IMG/VR virus record: IMGVR_UViG_3300022700_000208 | Location: 17,646-81,645 of that record | DNA from: a virus | Strand: one strand, 5' to 3' | Length of the DNA: 64,000 nucleotides | In this document: positions 1-8,045 of the stretch, one piece after another | How positions within the stretch are numbered: position 1 is the first letter of the stretch | How the letters are laid out: each line of letters starts with the position of its first letter | Made by a program: the position numbers and the translations under genes | Notes under the pieces: model-generated | What the model saw: the letters and a program-made list of their open reading frames with translations, nothing else | Databases searched by the model: none | Told to the model about the DNA's origin: nothing

Positions 1-41
1 ATGGGATAGTGAAGGGGAAGTACATCTTGAGAGGAAACAAC

Positions 42-1082
42 ATGGAGATAAACAACAGGATTGGCATTTTCACGGACCAGCATTTAAGAAGCACTGGATC
101 ATTTCCACCTTTCAATAAGCTTTCCGAGTCAGGTCTTTCCAAGGAACTCGATAACATCATCAGAGGTTTTTACTTTGTTGCTGACCAAATAAGATCTTAT
201 AAGCCCAGGGCTGTATTCTCTTTGGGGGATGCCTTTCACAACCCTGAGGTGATAGATGTCCCAACTCTTGAGGGAGCTTCAAGGGCCTTTGGGGTTGTTA
301 AGAAGGCTTGTGATGAAGTAGGGGCTGATTTTTACATACTGGTTGGCAACCATGATGTGGTCTCAGAGAATCCAACTCTTATCACTTCTGTTTCAGTTCT
401 TGAGGGGTTTGGGCAAGTAATTAAAGAGCCCTACTTTATCGACATTGATGAGTTTACTGTCTCAATGGTTCCTTATTCATCTAATCCCTCAAAGATGTAT
501 TCTCAGCTCAAGGAAGCTGAGGTTCAGTCAGATCTTATATTAACTCATATTGATGTAGCTGGATGCAGGTATGAAAACAATCATCTTTCTGAATCAGAGA
601 TAGATCCCACTTTTAAGGTGCCTGTTATTTCGGGGGATATTCACTTTAGTCAGCATGTAGGAAGCGTTATATATCCAGGCTCTCTTGTACAAAACAAATT
701 CACTAGATCTGATCTCAGTGGGATTGGTGGGGCTGCTTTCTATGATCTTGAAACAAAGGAATATCAGCTTGAGAGAAATATTTATTCAAAGCATTATGTC
801 AAAGCCCATTCCATAGAGGAAGCCAAGAAGCATGATCCCAATCAAGTTATTATTCAACTTGTTACAGATGTTCCCAAGGAAGAGGCAGAAATTGAGCTTG
901 AAGACTATGAATTTAATTATCTTCCTGCTCCAAAAGTTGATGATAATCTTGAAGTTGAGTATGAGAATGTTGGGATTGAATCTCCCGAAGTAGTCTTGAG
1001 AACTTATATCAATCAAGACCGTCCTAGTGCCCTTAAAAATTTTGATGAGACTTTGAAAAGTAGGAGTGAATCTAATGCATAA
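42..1082 (+). CDS. SbcD/Mre11-like nuclease subunit (T4 gp47-like)
   Basis: A 346-residue calcineurin-type metallophosphoesterase. The metal-binding motifs appear in order: FTDQHL near the N-terminus, GDAFH, GNHD, THID and SGDIHFSQH. These are the signature of the SbcD/Mre11/gp47 nuclease, which works with an SbcC/gp46 ATPase on double-strand breaks and in recombination-dependent replication. The partner ATPase lies at 1524-3287. I chose the ATG at 42 because GAGAGGA lies just upstream; an in-frame GTG at 9 would add 11 residues without a clear ribosome binding site. The C-terminal third is acidic and less recognisable. Family assignment is secure; the role in this phage is inferred from T4. 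Confidence 0.9.
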   Translation: MEINNRIGIFTDQHLRSTGSFPPFNKLSESGLSKELDNIIRGFYFVADQIRSYKPRAVFSLGDAFHNPEVIDVPTLEGASRAFGVVKKACDEVGADFYILVGNHDVVSENPTLITSVSVLEGFGQVIKEPYFIDIDEFTVSMVPYSSNPSKMYSQLKEAEVQSDLILTHIDVAGCRYENNHLSESEIDPTFKVPVISGDIHFSQHVGSVIYPGSLVQNKFTRSDLSGIGGAAFYDLETKEYQLERNIYSKHYVKAHSIEEAKKHDPNQVIIQLVTDVPKEEAEIELEDYEFNYLPAPKVDDNLEVEYENVGIESPEVVLRTYINQDRPSALKNFDETLKSRSESNA

Positions 1083-1524
1083 GAGCTTGTTGATACAGAC
1101 TGTTTATTCTTCCCAGCAAAGGTTGGTTTTCTTTCCTTCAAGCCAGGTAGTGAATAAATTTATAAACCGCATAAAATCTTCAGAAATGGATGAGGACTTT
1201 GCTGACATTTATTTTGAAGATGAAAAATTCACGACAAAGTACAAAAATGTGAAAAGCATTGTTCATCCAGCTAATAAATTAAGGGGGGCTGAAGATTCAC
1301 CTCTTTTTGATATAGAGGTTATTTTTGAGAATGGTTTTTCTATTAATATCCCTGCTTCGGGTAGAAAAAGAGCTGATTATTCATTCAAAAAACTTAAAAA
1401 TCTTCAAAATGTTGATCCAACTGATTCTTATATACAAATCAAGCAGGATCTTAAATTTTTGGCCACTATAAGATGGGAATCCAGAATTGCTGAGATTTAT
1501 TGTACTGAAAAAGAGGAAGTATAA
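1075..1524 (+). CDS. Unknown protein between the gp47- and gp46-like genes
   Basis: A 149-residue protein I do not recognise. Its ATG lies inside the end of the nuclease gene (8-nt overlap), with AGGAG about 8 nt upstream, and its stop overlaps the ATG of the SbcC-like gene (TAATG). It is therefore translationally sandwiched between the two subunits of the recombination nuclease. The body is mixed alpha/beta by eye, rich in Lys, Phe and Asp, with no Cys cluster, signal peptide or membrane segment. An accessory or regulatory subunit of the complex is possible from position alone. Confidence 0.75.
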   Translation: MHKSLLIQTVYSSQQRLVFFPSSQVVNKFINRIKSSEMDEDFADIYFEDEKFTTKYKNVKSIVHPANKLRGAEDSPLFDIEVIFENGFSINIPASGRKRADYSFKKLKNLQNVDPTDSYIQIKQDLKFLATIRWESRIAEIYCTEKEEV

Positions 1525-3287
1525 TGAGTAGTGGTATCAAATACAAAAGTTTTTGGGCTGAAAATTTTAGAAGTTTTGAGAAGCTTAATTTTACTATTGA
1601 GCCTGGTAAGCATCTTGTAGTGGGTGAGAACCAGGATTCGAGTTCAGCCACAAGTAATGGATCTGGAAAAAGCAATACCTTTCTTGCTCCTGTGTTTGCT
1701 CAGTTTAAAAAGTTAAGAAAAATCAAAGATCCATCTTTTAAGCATGGCGGGGGTGTTAAAACAGGAGTTGAGTTTGAAAGAGATGGCGTCAATTATGTGA
1801 TTGAGCGCCACTATAAGCATAAGAGCGGTAAAAATTCTCTAAATCTTTATATTGATGGTGAGGATGTCAGCAAAAGGCTCAAAAAAGGCTCTGAAGAAGA
1901 GATAAAAAATATCATTGGAATGTCTTTTGATCTTTTTACTTCTACCATAATTATTGAGCAAGGTCTTCCCACTAATTTTAGTCAACTTACTGAGGTAGGA
2001 AGGAAATCAGTTGTAGAAGAGCTTCTTGGTTTTTCTGTTTTTACTGAGTATTATAAGCCTTTGTTTGATAACAGCAAGAAAAGGATTCAGCAGGACCAGG
2101 AGAGGGTAAAAGAGAAATATAATGAGTCCAGAGATGAGATGGTTAGGCTTAATTCAAAGATTGAGGCTCAGGAGAGCGCTGAAGAATCCAAAAAAGCTGA
2201 AATAAGATCCCAGGTAAAAGAAGTTAAGAAGAAAATTAAAGATCTTGAAGACAATATTCAGTCCAAGATGGATGAGAAGAAAAGAATTCTTGATGGTCAA
2301 GACAGCCAACATCTTCAGGCTTCCCTCAATAAGATGTCTAACACTCTTACTACTTTAAGAAATAGGAAGTCTGATCTTGACCAGATAGTTCAGCAGCAAC
2401 ATTGCCCTACTTGTGGTCAATCTTTTCCAGAGGAAAAAATTTCTAACGCTCAGGATGAGTTATCTAAAATTCAGAATAAAATTCCAAAAATAGAGTCCAT
2501 GTATCAGGATATTGGAAACAAGCTCAACCAAATAAATAGTATATCCCAGGAAGTTCTCAACTCTGAAGGGCAGAAAAATAGTTTTCAGTATCAGCTTGAT
2601 AGTTTATTTGCTCAATTAAAGTCTGATAGTTCTAATGTGGATTTAGATAATCTCAAAGAGAAATTGGATGAAGTTGCAGATCAAGTTAATGCTTTAAATG
2701 AGGAACTCAATTCTATAAATGAAGATGTGGATAATCTGGAGTACATTTCCAAGCTTTTGTTACCCTCTTCCCCTTTCAGATCTTTTGTTCTTGAGAGATA
2801 TCTTATTCATATAAACAAGATCATTTCTCATATTTCTCCTCTTTTGTTTGAAGAAGTAAAGGTTGAATTGAGTGTTACTGAAAACAATAAGGGCATTCAA
2901 ATTAACATTGAGAAAAATGGTGAGGTTTATGATTATGATGAGCTTTCTGGGGGAGAGAAAAAACGATTAGATATAATTTTTATTTTGGCTTTCCAAAGAT
3001 TTCTTATAGAGTCCAGTGGAATTAGATCTAATCTTCTTGTTTTTGATGAGATTTTTGATTCTTTGGATGATAGGGGTATTGAACTTGTCCTTAGCTGCAT
3101 AGATTCTTTGTTTCCAGAAAGTTCTTCTATCTACATAATAACCCATAATAAGTCTGTTAAATCCATGTTCAATTCGGTCAAGAAAGTTATTAAGAAAAAT
3201 GGAGTTTCTGTTCTTGAAGGATCAAAAGAGCATGAAGAATTGGCTAACTCTGAGGAGGTTGTAGAGCAAGTAGTAGCCATGGATTAA
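1524..3287 (+). CDS. SbcC/Rad50-like ATPase subunit (T4 gp46-like)
   Basis: A 587-residue SMC-type ATPase. It has a Walker A ending NGSGKS at residues 45-50, preceded by an extended loop; long coiled-coil arms; a zinc-hook CPTCGQSF near residue 295; the ABC signature LSGGEKKRLD; Walker B LLVFDEIFDSLDD near residue 505; and a switch histidine in IITHN. The order and length fit phage gp46, shorter than bacterial SbcC. With the upstream SbcD-like protein it should form the recombination exonuclease that processes DNA ends. The start overlaps the previous stop. No key residue appears to be missing. Confidence 0.92.
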   Translation: MSSGIKYKSFWAENFRSFEKLNFTIEPGKHLVVGENQDSSSATSNGSGKSNTFLAPVFAQFKKLRKIKDPSFKHGGGVKTGVEFERDGVNYVIERHYKHKSGKNSLNLYIDGEDVSKRLKKGSEEEIKNIIGMSFDLFTSTIIIEQGLPTNFSQLTEVGRKSVVEELLGFSVFTEYYKPLFDNSKKRIQQDQERVKEKYNESRDEMVRLNSKIEAQESAEESKKAEIRSQVKEVKKKIKDLEDNIQSKMDEKKRILDGQDSQHLQASLNKMSNTLTTLRNRKSDLDQIVQQQHCPTCGQSFPEEKISNAQDELSKIQNKIPKIESMYQDIGNKLNQINSISQEVLNSEGQKNSFQYQLDSLFAQLKSDSSNVDLDNLKEKLDEVADQVNALNEELNSINEDVDNLEYISKLLLPSSPFRSFVLERYLIHINKIISHISPLLFEEVKVELSVTENNKGIQINIEKNGEVYDYDELSGGEKKRLDIIFILAFQRFLIESSGIRSNLLVFDEIFDSLDDRGIELVLSCIDSLFPESSSIYIITHNKSVKSMFNSVKKVIKKNGVSVLEGSKEHEELANSEEVVEQVVAMD

Positions 3288-3311
3288 AGCAACAGGGGAA
3301 AGACATCATAG

Positions 3312-3848
3312 ATGAATATTGCAGAATTGATACTCAAAACAATGGATGAAAGTGGGGCCGAAGACACAGGGATGGTTGGCCAGCAGATGCTTAATAAAGC
3401 TAAAAAGGCCCTACTGCCTGAAGAAGATGAGGACATGGATGATGAGCTTAAGCAAAAGATTCAGGAGCTTAAGCAATATGAAGCCAATGAAGATCTTGGC
3501 TGGATGGATTTTGCTTCCTGGAGATCTCTAAAAACCCCTGTACATACAGTCTTTTCTAAAGAATTGGAGCCTCTTTTTTGGAGTGGTGTTTATTTTAGTT
3601 ATTCTCAGTTTATGGAGAAAAAAGAAATCATCTTAAAGGATATGGATGTTGGGACTACAATCAATATACAAAAGCATGGATCTAATTTTCAGTTTATTTG
3701 TCTTAACTCCCGATCCAGTATTTATGATTATTTTGGTTCTGTTGAACTTGAAAAGTTAAAGAAGTGGTATGTGTCCACAAGATATAAGTCCATAGGAAAG
3801 ACAATCACACAGGGACTAATAGTTAAAGATTTCAAGGAGGACAAATGA
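3312..3848 (+). CDS. Unknown acidic protein
   Basis: A 178-residue protein of unknown function, starting at an ATG after GGGGAAAG and overlapping the next gene by 4 nt (ATGA). Residues 30-60 are strongly acidic (EEDEDMDDE); the C-terminal two thirds look like a folded alpha/beta domain rich in aromatic residues. There are no Cys pairs, transmembrane stretches or nucleotide-binding motifs. It lies directly downstream of the gp46-like gene and is probably co-transcribed with it, so a role in DNA metabolism is possible but not shown by the sequence. Confidence 0.7.
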   Translation: MNIAELILKTMDESGAEDTGMVGQQMLNKAKKALLPEEDEDMDDELKQKIQELKQYEANEDLGWMDFASWRSLKTPVHTVFSKELEPLFWSGVYFSYSQFMEKKEIILKDMDVGTTINIQKHGSNFQFICLNSRSSIYDYFGSVELEKLKKWYVSTRYKSIGKTITQGLIVKDFKEDK

Positions 3849-4111
3849 GTAAAAAGGAAGAAGTGAAAAGAGTTGTTCACCCTCAGGAACTATTTGCCAT
3901 GCTCAATATTAAGGATTTTGATTCAGCAAGAAAAGCCTTAATAACTGGATTTGATTTCTTGATTTATATGAACCCTGGGGATCAATTGGTGATGAATAAT
4001 GCTACATTCCACAAGCTAGATAATGATCTTTTTCAAGTTGAAAGCAATATCAATTCTGAGAATGTAGTTGATTCTCTAGAGAAAAGAAAAATAGTGAGGA
4101 TTCCAGGATAA
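3845..4111 (+). CDS. Unknown small protein
   Basis: An 88-residue protein of unknown function. A strong AAGGAGG lies 7-8 nt before the ATG, and the start overlaps the previous stop. The sequence begins MSKKEEVKRVVHPQELF and shows alternating helix and strand by eye, with no metal-binding or membrane motif. Its N-terminus resembles, but does not match, the MSKAK tag found further downstream because the position-4 Ala is missing. It is part of the tightly packed 3.3-7.5 kb operon. Confidence 0.68.
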   Translation: MSKKEEVKRVVHPQELFAMLNIKDFDSARKALITGFDFLIYMNPGDQLVMNNATFHKLDNDLFQVESNINSENVVDSLEKRKIVRIPG

Positions 4112-4112
4112 T

Positions 4113-5336
4113 ATGGCTAGTAAAAAATCCTTTGATCTCAAAAAATTAGAAACTCAGGCTCTTGATTCCTATGATAGGTGGAAGTCAGAGGATTGCACTG
4201 AAACAAGAACTGATCTTTTTTATAAAGTGAGAGACTTGGCTCATGCAATTCTTAGTGTTGGGGATTGGGAGAAATACAATATAGATATAGAAGAAACTGC
4301 TTATGATTATGCTATCTATCTTTTTGAGAGAATATTAACTGGATTTAGGCTTGAGCCAAAAGAGAATGGAACAAGATTCCCTCTTCAGCATTATATGAAC
4401 CTCAATATTAGGCACGTTATTATAACTCTGGGGGATGATGAGCTTTTCAAAAGTCTGGTTGAGGACATGGAATATTTACTGGATACTACTGAATCGAGTG
4501 AGATTGAAGAGGAAATCCAGCTTGAGAACCAATTTGAACTTAAAGATCTTAAACTCACCCTCTATAAGTCTCTCAGGGTATTTTATTCTGAGGAGGAAAT
4601 AAGAAGGCTTTTGCCCATAAGCTTGGAATTTATATCAGAGGTAAGCAGGAAGAATATACCTAATACAGCTCCTGATGATGTTGCTGATTTCAGTTTAGTT
4701 CTTATTGCTTTAGCTAAAAGAGTTATCAAGGACAATAATGTTACTTATCCCTACAATGGATCAAAAACAGAGCTTAGGCAGATTTTAAATTCTTCTGTTA
4801 GAAGTTCTGTGTTTTTGGCTTCGGTAGTTAATACAGATTTTTTCCCCAAGGAACTTTTATTGTCAGTGGATACAGATTCCCTTAGTCGTATTGTTAGTCT
4901 TATGGGTGGAAAGACAGTAAGAATACCCACACAAAGAGAGCTTGATACTTTGCTTGGGACAGTTATAACTCTTTCCAAAAATATAATTGAGGGAAAAACT
5001 ACTAAAAAGGCTTTGGCTGAATCCAAGTCTGATTTTGATCTTGTTTTTTGTAATCAAATAAACATACAGAACTTTGTGTCTAAGTCCATGGAAAGTTATA
5101 AGTATTTTGGGAAAGATCAGGAGACTAAGCCCTTAATACATGCTTTGCTGAGTTCTATAAAGTCCATTGAGTCTATGATAGATGATTTGGTTAAAGAGAA
5201 TAAGGAAAACATATCTGAAGAGGAAATAGAAACTTATTCAGAACTTAGTAAGAAATTTTCTCATTTTGCTGAGTCTTTGGATTCGATGATTAAACCCAAA
5301 AAGGATTGGAGGAATTATGAAGACCTATACAGTTAA
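4113..5336 (+). CDS. Unknown helical protein, 407 residues
   Basis: A 407-residue, mainly helical and acidic protein that I do not recognise. It starts MASKKSFDLKKLE, one base after the previous stop. The N-terminal half contains several Tyr- and Glu-rich helices; the C-terminal part (residues 340-390) looks amphipathic and may be coiled-coil. I see no Walker, helicase, nuclease or zinc motif. The 3' end overlaps the next gene by 20 nt. Position after recombination genes suggests a replication or recombination accessory, but this is only context. Confidence 0.7.
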   Translation: MASKKSFDLKKLETQALDSYDRWKSEDCTETRTDLFYKVRDLAHAILSVGDWEKYNIDIEETAYDYAIYLFERILTGFRLEPKENGTRFPLQHYMNLNIRHVIITLGDDELFKSLVEDMEYLLDTTESSEIEEEIQLENQFELKDLKLTLYKSLRVFYSEEEIRRLLPISLEFISEVSRKNIPNTAPDDVADFSLVLIALAKRVIKDNNVTYPYNGSKTELRQILNSSVRSSVFLASVVNTDFFPKELLLSVDTDSLSRIVSLMGGKTVRIPTQRELDTLLGTVITLSKNIIEGKTTKKALAESKSDFDLVFCNQINIQNFVSKSMESYKYFGKDQETKPLIHALLSSIKSIESMIDDLVKENKENISEEEIETYSELSKKFSHFAESLDSMIKPKKDWRNYEDLYS

Positions 5337-5523
5337 GGTTTGGCTAACTGAGGGAGGGGAAAAGACCTATTCCAATGTTATGGAGTATAGGAATCAGGAT
5401 AATATTTTGGTTCTTACTCTTAGGGATGGATCAACTGTCAAATATGAACCCCAGGATTATAGTCAGTCTGAAGTATCAGAGAATAAAATGGATGAACAGA
5501 AGTTAGGAGAAATGAATGAGTAG
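5317..5523 (+). CDS. Unknown small beta-rich protein
   Basis: A 68-residue protein starting at an ATG with GGAGG upstream, inside the last 20 nt of the preceding gene. The first 45 residues form likely beta strands (TYTVKVWLTEGG, NILVLTLRDGST) followed by an acidic tail. Function unknown. The tail is rich in Ser, Glu and Lys and looks disordered. Confidence 0.62.
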   Translation: MKTYTVKVWLTEGGEKTYSNVMEYRNQDNILVLTLRDGSTVKYEPQDYSQSEVSENKMDEQKLGEMNE

Positions 5524-5532
5524 GAGTTTGGA

Positions 5533-5739
5533 ATGTTAGTAAAAGATCTTTTTGGGGTGGATGAGGAGGAGATTGAAGAAAAGGCAGAGAATGAAGAAAG
5601 GGGTGATTTTTGGACTAATTCCCTTTCTTTTTACAATCAGGTCAAAGACCGCGATATTCAAACATTAAGTAAAAAACAAACCAATTGGTTGGAAAAAATA
5701 GATGATCTAATACAACAGGAGGAAAACAATGGAGACTGA
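5533..5739 (+). CDS. Unknown small acidic protein
   Basis: A 68-residue acidic protein with TAGGAG about 6 nt before the ATG. It begins MLVKDLFGVDEEEIEEKAE and is largely helical. A central WTNSLSFYNQVKDRDIQTLS segment resembles the small conserved motif of proteins that pair with single-stranded DNA-binding or primase factors, but I cannot assign it. It overlaps the next gene by 11 nt. Confidence 0.6.
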   Translation: MLVKDLFGVDEEEIEEKAENEERGDFWTNSLSFYNQVKDRDIQTLSKKQTNWLEKIDDLIQQEENNGD

Positions 5740-6184
5740 AGTCAACACAGAAAACAACGTAACCAATATGAAAAAAGAGAGTGAAAAGGAAACTCTCACT
5801 CTTACTGCTTGGGAGGCTATAAATATTGAAAGAATTATAGCTTCCCAATCTTCAAAAGGTTCTGGAATTAAAGACCTTAGAATGATTAAGAGGGTTAGAG
5901 ACAAACTCAATTCAAAAATTCCTGAAAGGCCCACTCAGCAAAAACCTGAGTATAAAGATCCTCAAAATCCTACAGAAGAGGAAAAGAAAAGGACTGTAGA
6001 GCTTCAACAGCAATTCCAAAAGGATGTTGAAGAGTATATCAATCAGGAGTTTGAGTTTGATTTTTCTTGGCAAGAAATGGCTCTTATCAAAGAGAGGCTT
6101 AAAAATTTCAATGGGTATCCTGAAGATTCTCAAAATGTGGATAGGTTTGTTCAGCTTTTTGATAAATTAGGGATTGAGGGATAA
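5729..6184 (+). CDS. Unknown helical protein
   Basis: A 151-residue protein with ACAGGAGG 7 nt upstream of its ATG, overlapping the preceding gene. It is helical, with alternating charged stretches; the centre (PTQQKPEYKDPQNPTEEEKK) is likely a flexible linker between two helical parts. No recognised domain. It sits in a run of small co-oriented genes with tight spacing. Confidence 0.66.
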   Translation: METEVNTENNVTNMKKESEKETLTLTAWEAINIERIIASQSSKGSGIKDLRMIKRVRDKLNSKIPERPTQQKPEYKDPQNPTEEEKKRTVELQQQFQKDVEEYINQEFEFDFSWQEMALIKERLKNFNGYPEDSQNVDRFVQLFDKLGIEG

Positions 6185-6186
6185 TT

Positions 6187-6408
6187 ATGGCTGTAAGAGC
6201 AAGCAGAAAGAATTTTCCTGATAGAGTGAAAGCAAGAAGAGAGTCAGCCAAAAAACGTCTTGAGGAGCGGCTGGCTCTCTCAGACTCTGATCTCATATCT
6301 AGCTCTAAGAGATTTAAAGGTAAAAAAGAATTCCCTGCTGAAGAGGTTAATGAGTTCAGGTCTGAGCTGAAGGAACAATTATCAATTCTTGAGGAAAGGA
6401 TTAAGTGA
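6187..6408 (+). CDS. Unknown small basic protein
   Basis: A 73-residue protein with a strongly basic N-terminal half (MAVRASRKNFPDRVKARRES) and an acidic helical end. GAGGG precedes the ATG. The stop TGA overlaps the ATG of the next small gene (TGATG). The basic first half could bind nucleic acid, but there is no recognisable fold. Confidence 0.6.
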   Translation: MAVRASRKNFPDRVKARRESAKKRLEERLALSDSDLISSSKRFKGKKEFPAEEVNEFRSELKEQLSILEERIK

Positions 6409-6575
6409 TGGAATGGGAATGGGGCTTTAAATTTAAGATTGGAAATATAGCTCTTTTGAGAAAGAAAGATAAATATGGTGGGGCCAAATGGGCTATTGGA
6501 CTATATACAGATTCTTTAGGAGATGGTGACAAGTCTTGGAAAGTGACCAGATTTGAATGGGGTTCAATAAAATGA
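6408..6575 (+). CDS. Small unknown protein, 55 residues
   Basis: A 55-codon gene beginning MEWEWGFKFKIGN, coupled at TGATG to the previous stop and ending in an AATGA overlap with the next gene. It is Trp- and Gly-rich (WEWGF, KWAIGLY, SWKVTRFEWG), suggesting a small beta-rich fold such as an SH3-like barrel. Function unknown. It is supported mainly by exact start/stop coupling on both sides and by filling an otherwise empty gap. Confidence 0.6.
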   Translation: MEWEWGFKFKIGNIALLRKKDKYGGAKWAIGLYTDSLGDGDKSWKVTRFEWGSIK

Positions 6576-6730
6576 AAGAAGGAGATCCTCAAGGTCCATT
6601 AGGAGCTTTTTTTGGATTTGTCTTTTTTATGATTCTCCTGGGAGTTTTCATGTGGATAACTCTCTGGTCTCTTCAGACCTCCTGTGATGTCCTCCCTTGG
6701 GTTCCAGAAATATGTGGGGTTTCTCAATGA
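6572..6730 (+). CDS. Small one-helix membrane protein
   Basis: A 52-residue protein beginning MKEGDPQGPLGAFFGF, with one strong hydrophobic segment at about residues 11-34 (AFFGFVFFMILLGVFMWITL) and two Cys in a short C-terminal tail. GAAGGAG overlaps its own first codons. It starts in an ATGA overlap with the preceding gene and ends in an ATGA overlap with the next. A role in the membrane such as lysis control or superinfection exclusion is possible; nothing in the sequence decides. Confidence 0.58.
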   Translation: MKEGDPQGPLGAFFGFVFFMILLGVFMWITLWSLQTSCDVLPWVPEICGVSQ

Positions 6731-6999
6731 GTGAGAAAAGGCTCATAATTTATGGAAATCCCATTTTATTTAGTGAGTGGATGGAATGTAAGAAAAAGGC
6801 TGAATCTTTGGGACATCAAGTACAGAACATGGCTTCTATTATTCAGAATGAGATGAATATTCCAAAGAGCCAACTTACCGAATATAAGAAGCAATTGATG
6901 GATTTTCACTCTGACCTTGATCAGTTGAGAAAAGATGTTGATAATTTGTTTTCAAAGACACTTGAGGAAATAGTTTATTCTAATGAGTTCCCGTTTTGA
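6727..6999 (+). CDS. Unknown helical protein
   Basis: A 90-residue protein. I use the ATG at 6727 (MSEKRLIIYGN), which overlaps the stop of the upstream membrane-protein gene, in preference to the in-frame TTG at 6697. Residues 18-85 form a heptad-like helix (AESLGHQVQNMASII, LDQLRKDVDNLF), so a coiled-coil is likely. Function unknown. It ends four bases into the next gene's TTG start. Confidence 0.63.
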   Translation: MSEKRLIIYGNPILFSEWMECKKKAESLGHQVQNMASIIQNEMNIPKSQLTEYKKQLMDFHSDLDQLRKDVDNLFSKTLEEIVYSNEFPF

Positions 7000-7298
7000 G
7001 CAAGAAGCAAGAGGTATTGTACAGAATTCAGTTTCGTCACGACAAGCTTGGCATTATCCAGTTTTTTGCCAAGAGTCTGGACCTGTATTCAATACCCCTT
7101 ATTCATGCTGAGGAAATTTGCCAAGATCCAACGGTGATCTCTAAATTTTTAAGAAAGGGTGAGTCTGTGAGGTTTAGCAATTTCTCAGGAACAAAAAAAG
7201 TGACTTTCCCTTATTATCAGCTTGTTTTGGCTGAGGAGCTTGAGCCTGTTCCCAATAATAATCTCAAGCCTATCAAGAAAGAAGAGGAGAATGGGTAG
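6996..7298 (+). CDS. Unknown protein with TTG start
   Basis: A 100-residue protein with no internal Met; the only plausible start is TTG at 6996, coupled to the preceding stop (TTGA). The sequence is beta-rich with a KGESVRFSNFSGTKKV stretch and an acidic/basic tail. I do not recognise it. Coding is supported by perfect abutment to both neighbours. Use of TTG with overlap coupling recurs elsewhere in this phage. Confidence 0.62.
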   Translation: MSKKQEVLYRIQFRHDKLGIIQFFAKSLDLYSIPLIHAEEICQDPTVISKFLRKGESVRFSNFSGTKKVTFPYYQLVLAEELEPVPNNNLKPIKKEEENG

Positions 7299-7481
7299 AT
7301 GGATATAAGCCAATACATCTTTATTTTTGTTCTTAGTGTTTCGGGGCTTTATCTTATTTGCCTTCCTATAAAACATCGTTTAGGACTAATACCTAGTCCA
7401 GAATCCTTCCTTACCTTTCTGTTTCTCCTGCTCATCTTTTTTCTGTCAGCTCTTTTGCTTTTTCCGATCCGTAAAATTTAA
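7299..7481 (+). CDS. Small two-helix membrane protein
   Basis: A 60-residue, very hydrophobic protein: one segment at residues 5-23 (QYIFIFVLSVSGLYLICL) and a second at about 38-56 (LTFLFLLLIFFLSALLLF), joined by a short charged loop. It starts directly after the preceding stop. Size and topology would suit a small holin-like or accessory membrane protein, but no lysin gene is seen nearby, so the role remains unknown. Confidence 0.6.
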   Translation: MDISQYIFIFVLSVSGLYLICLPIKHRLGLIPSPESFLTFLFLLLIFFLSALLLFPIRKI

Positions 7482-7483
7482 AA

Positions 7484-7497
7484 TTTCCGTTTTCCTA
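7484..7497 (+). promoter_or_regulatory. Conserved 14-nt intergenic element, copy 1
   Basis: TTTCCGTTTTCCTA just after the 7481 stop, followed by AGTAGAGGGAC. The identical 14-mer occurs at 31832-31845 and 47716-47729, each time in the short gap in front of a new gene block. It is A/T-rich on its left side. A phage-specific promoter, RNA-processing site or other regulatory element is likely; the strand is assigned from gene direction. Confidence 0.55.
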
Positions 7498-7562
7498 GTA
7501 GAGGGACTTTTCATATAAAGTCAGATTTTCTTGATATTATAATGCACTGCATAGGAATTGAT

Positions 7563-7793
7563 ATGAAAGCACCGAGTCTAAAAAACCTTGTTTTGGAGGC
7601 CAAGATCCCTGAGGAGGATTTAGATCAGATCCATACTATGGCTCAGGACGGTGCCGATCCTTCAGGAGCTATATCTCACCTTGGCAAGAAATTTAAAGTA
7701 AACCCACAGGAAGTTGAGAGCGCTTTTAAGAAGCGTTTTGGGAAGTCCCCTGGGGATATGGCCAAGGAAAACCAACCAGACGGTGATGATTGA
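7563..7793 (+). CDS. Small helical protein, possible divergent tag
   Basis: A 76-residue protein. I prefer the ATG at 7563 (TAGGAATTG just upstream) over the in-frame ATG at 7542, which lacks a ribosome binding site. It begins MKAPSLKNLVLEAKI, which loosely resembles the MSKAK tag family; the middle part (GAISHLGKKFKVNPQEVESAFKKRFG) looks like a small helix-turn-helix. It is the first gene after conserved element copy 1. Function unknown. Confidence 0.6.
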   Translation: MKAPSLKNLVLEAKIPEEDLDQIHTMAQDGADPSGAISHLGKKFKVNPQEVESAFKKRFGKSPGDMAKENQPDGDD

Positions 7794-7798
7794 TTTTG

Positions 7799-7860
7799 AA
7801 GGGCTCATCCCTTGCTGAAGGTCAGTTGCTGCTGCCCCATTCTGAGGGCGCTGAGCCCTT
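7799..7860 (+). terminator. Inverted repeat after the 7563 gene
   Basis: AAGGGCTCA (7799-7807) is the exact reverse complement of TGAGCCCTT (7852-7860), separated by 44 nt. The right arm runs into TTTAAATT. It could be an intrinsic terminator with a large loop or a leader structure for the small GTG-start gene at 7893. A second short pair, TTATTAG/CTAATAA, lies just downstream. Confidence 0.4.
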
Positions 7861-7892
7861 TAAATTATGCCTAGCGTTATTAGGAGTTGTTA

Positions 7893-8045
7893 GTGTCAGA
7901 CGCTAATAAGTCAGAACAATCTGTTAATGCCTTGGGGGCCATCCCCAAGGCAGGAATAGCTGTAGTTAAGGCAAAAAATGTCCAAAGGTCTCGAAGAAGG
8001 GCCAAGGAACTCCTTAAAAAGATGAGGAATGTAGGGGTTGAATGA
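7893..8045 (+). CDS. Small basic protein with GTG start, 50 residues
   Basis: A 50-codon gene starting at GTG, with TTAGGAG 6 nt upstream, beginning VSDANKSEQSVNALG and ending at a TGA that overlaps the next gene by 8 nt. The second half is very basic and helical (QRSRRRAKELLKKMRN); RAKELLKK echoes the tag of the downstream protein family. Function unknown. Supported by the ribosome binding site, the open frame and close packing. Confidence 0.58.
   Translation: MSDANKSEQSVNALGAIPKAGIAVVKAKNVQRSRRRAKELLKKMRNVGVE

Noticed and set aside
1-41. End of a preceding gene
   Set aside because: Two frames are possible (TAG at 7-9, or a frame running to about 116). Too little sequence to decide, so no feature is listed.
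5800-5830. T4-like late promoter TATAAATA
   Set aside because: The match at about 5818 lies within a gene and no consistent set of such boxes is seen before head or tail genes.
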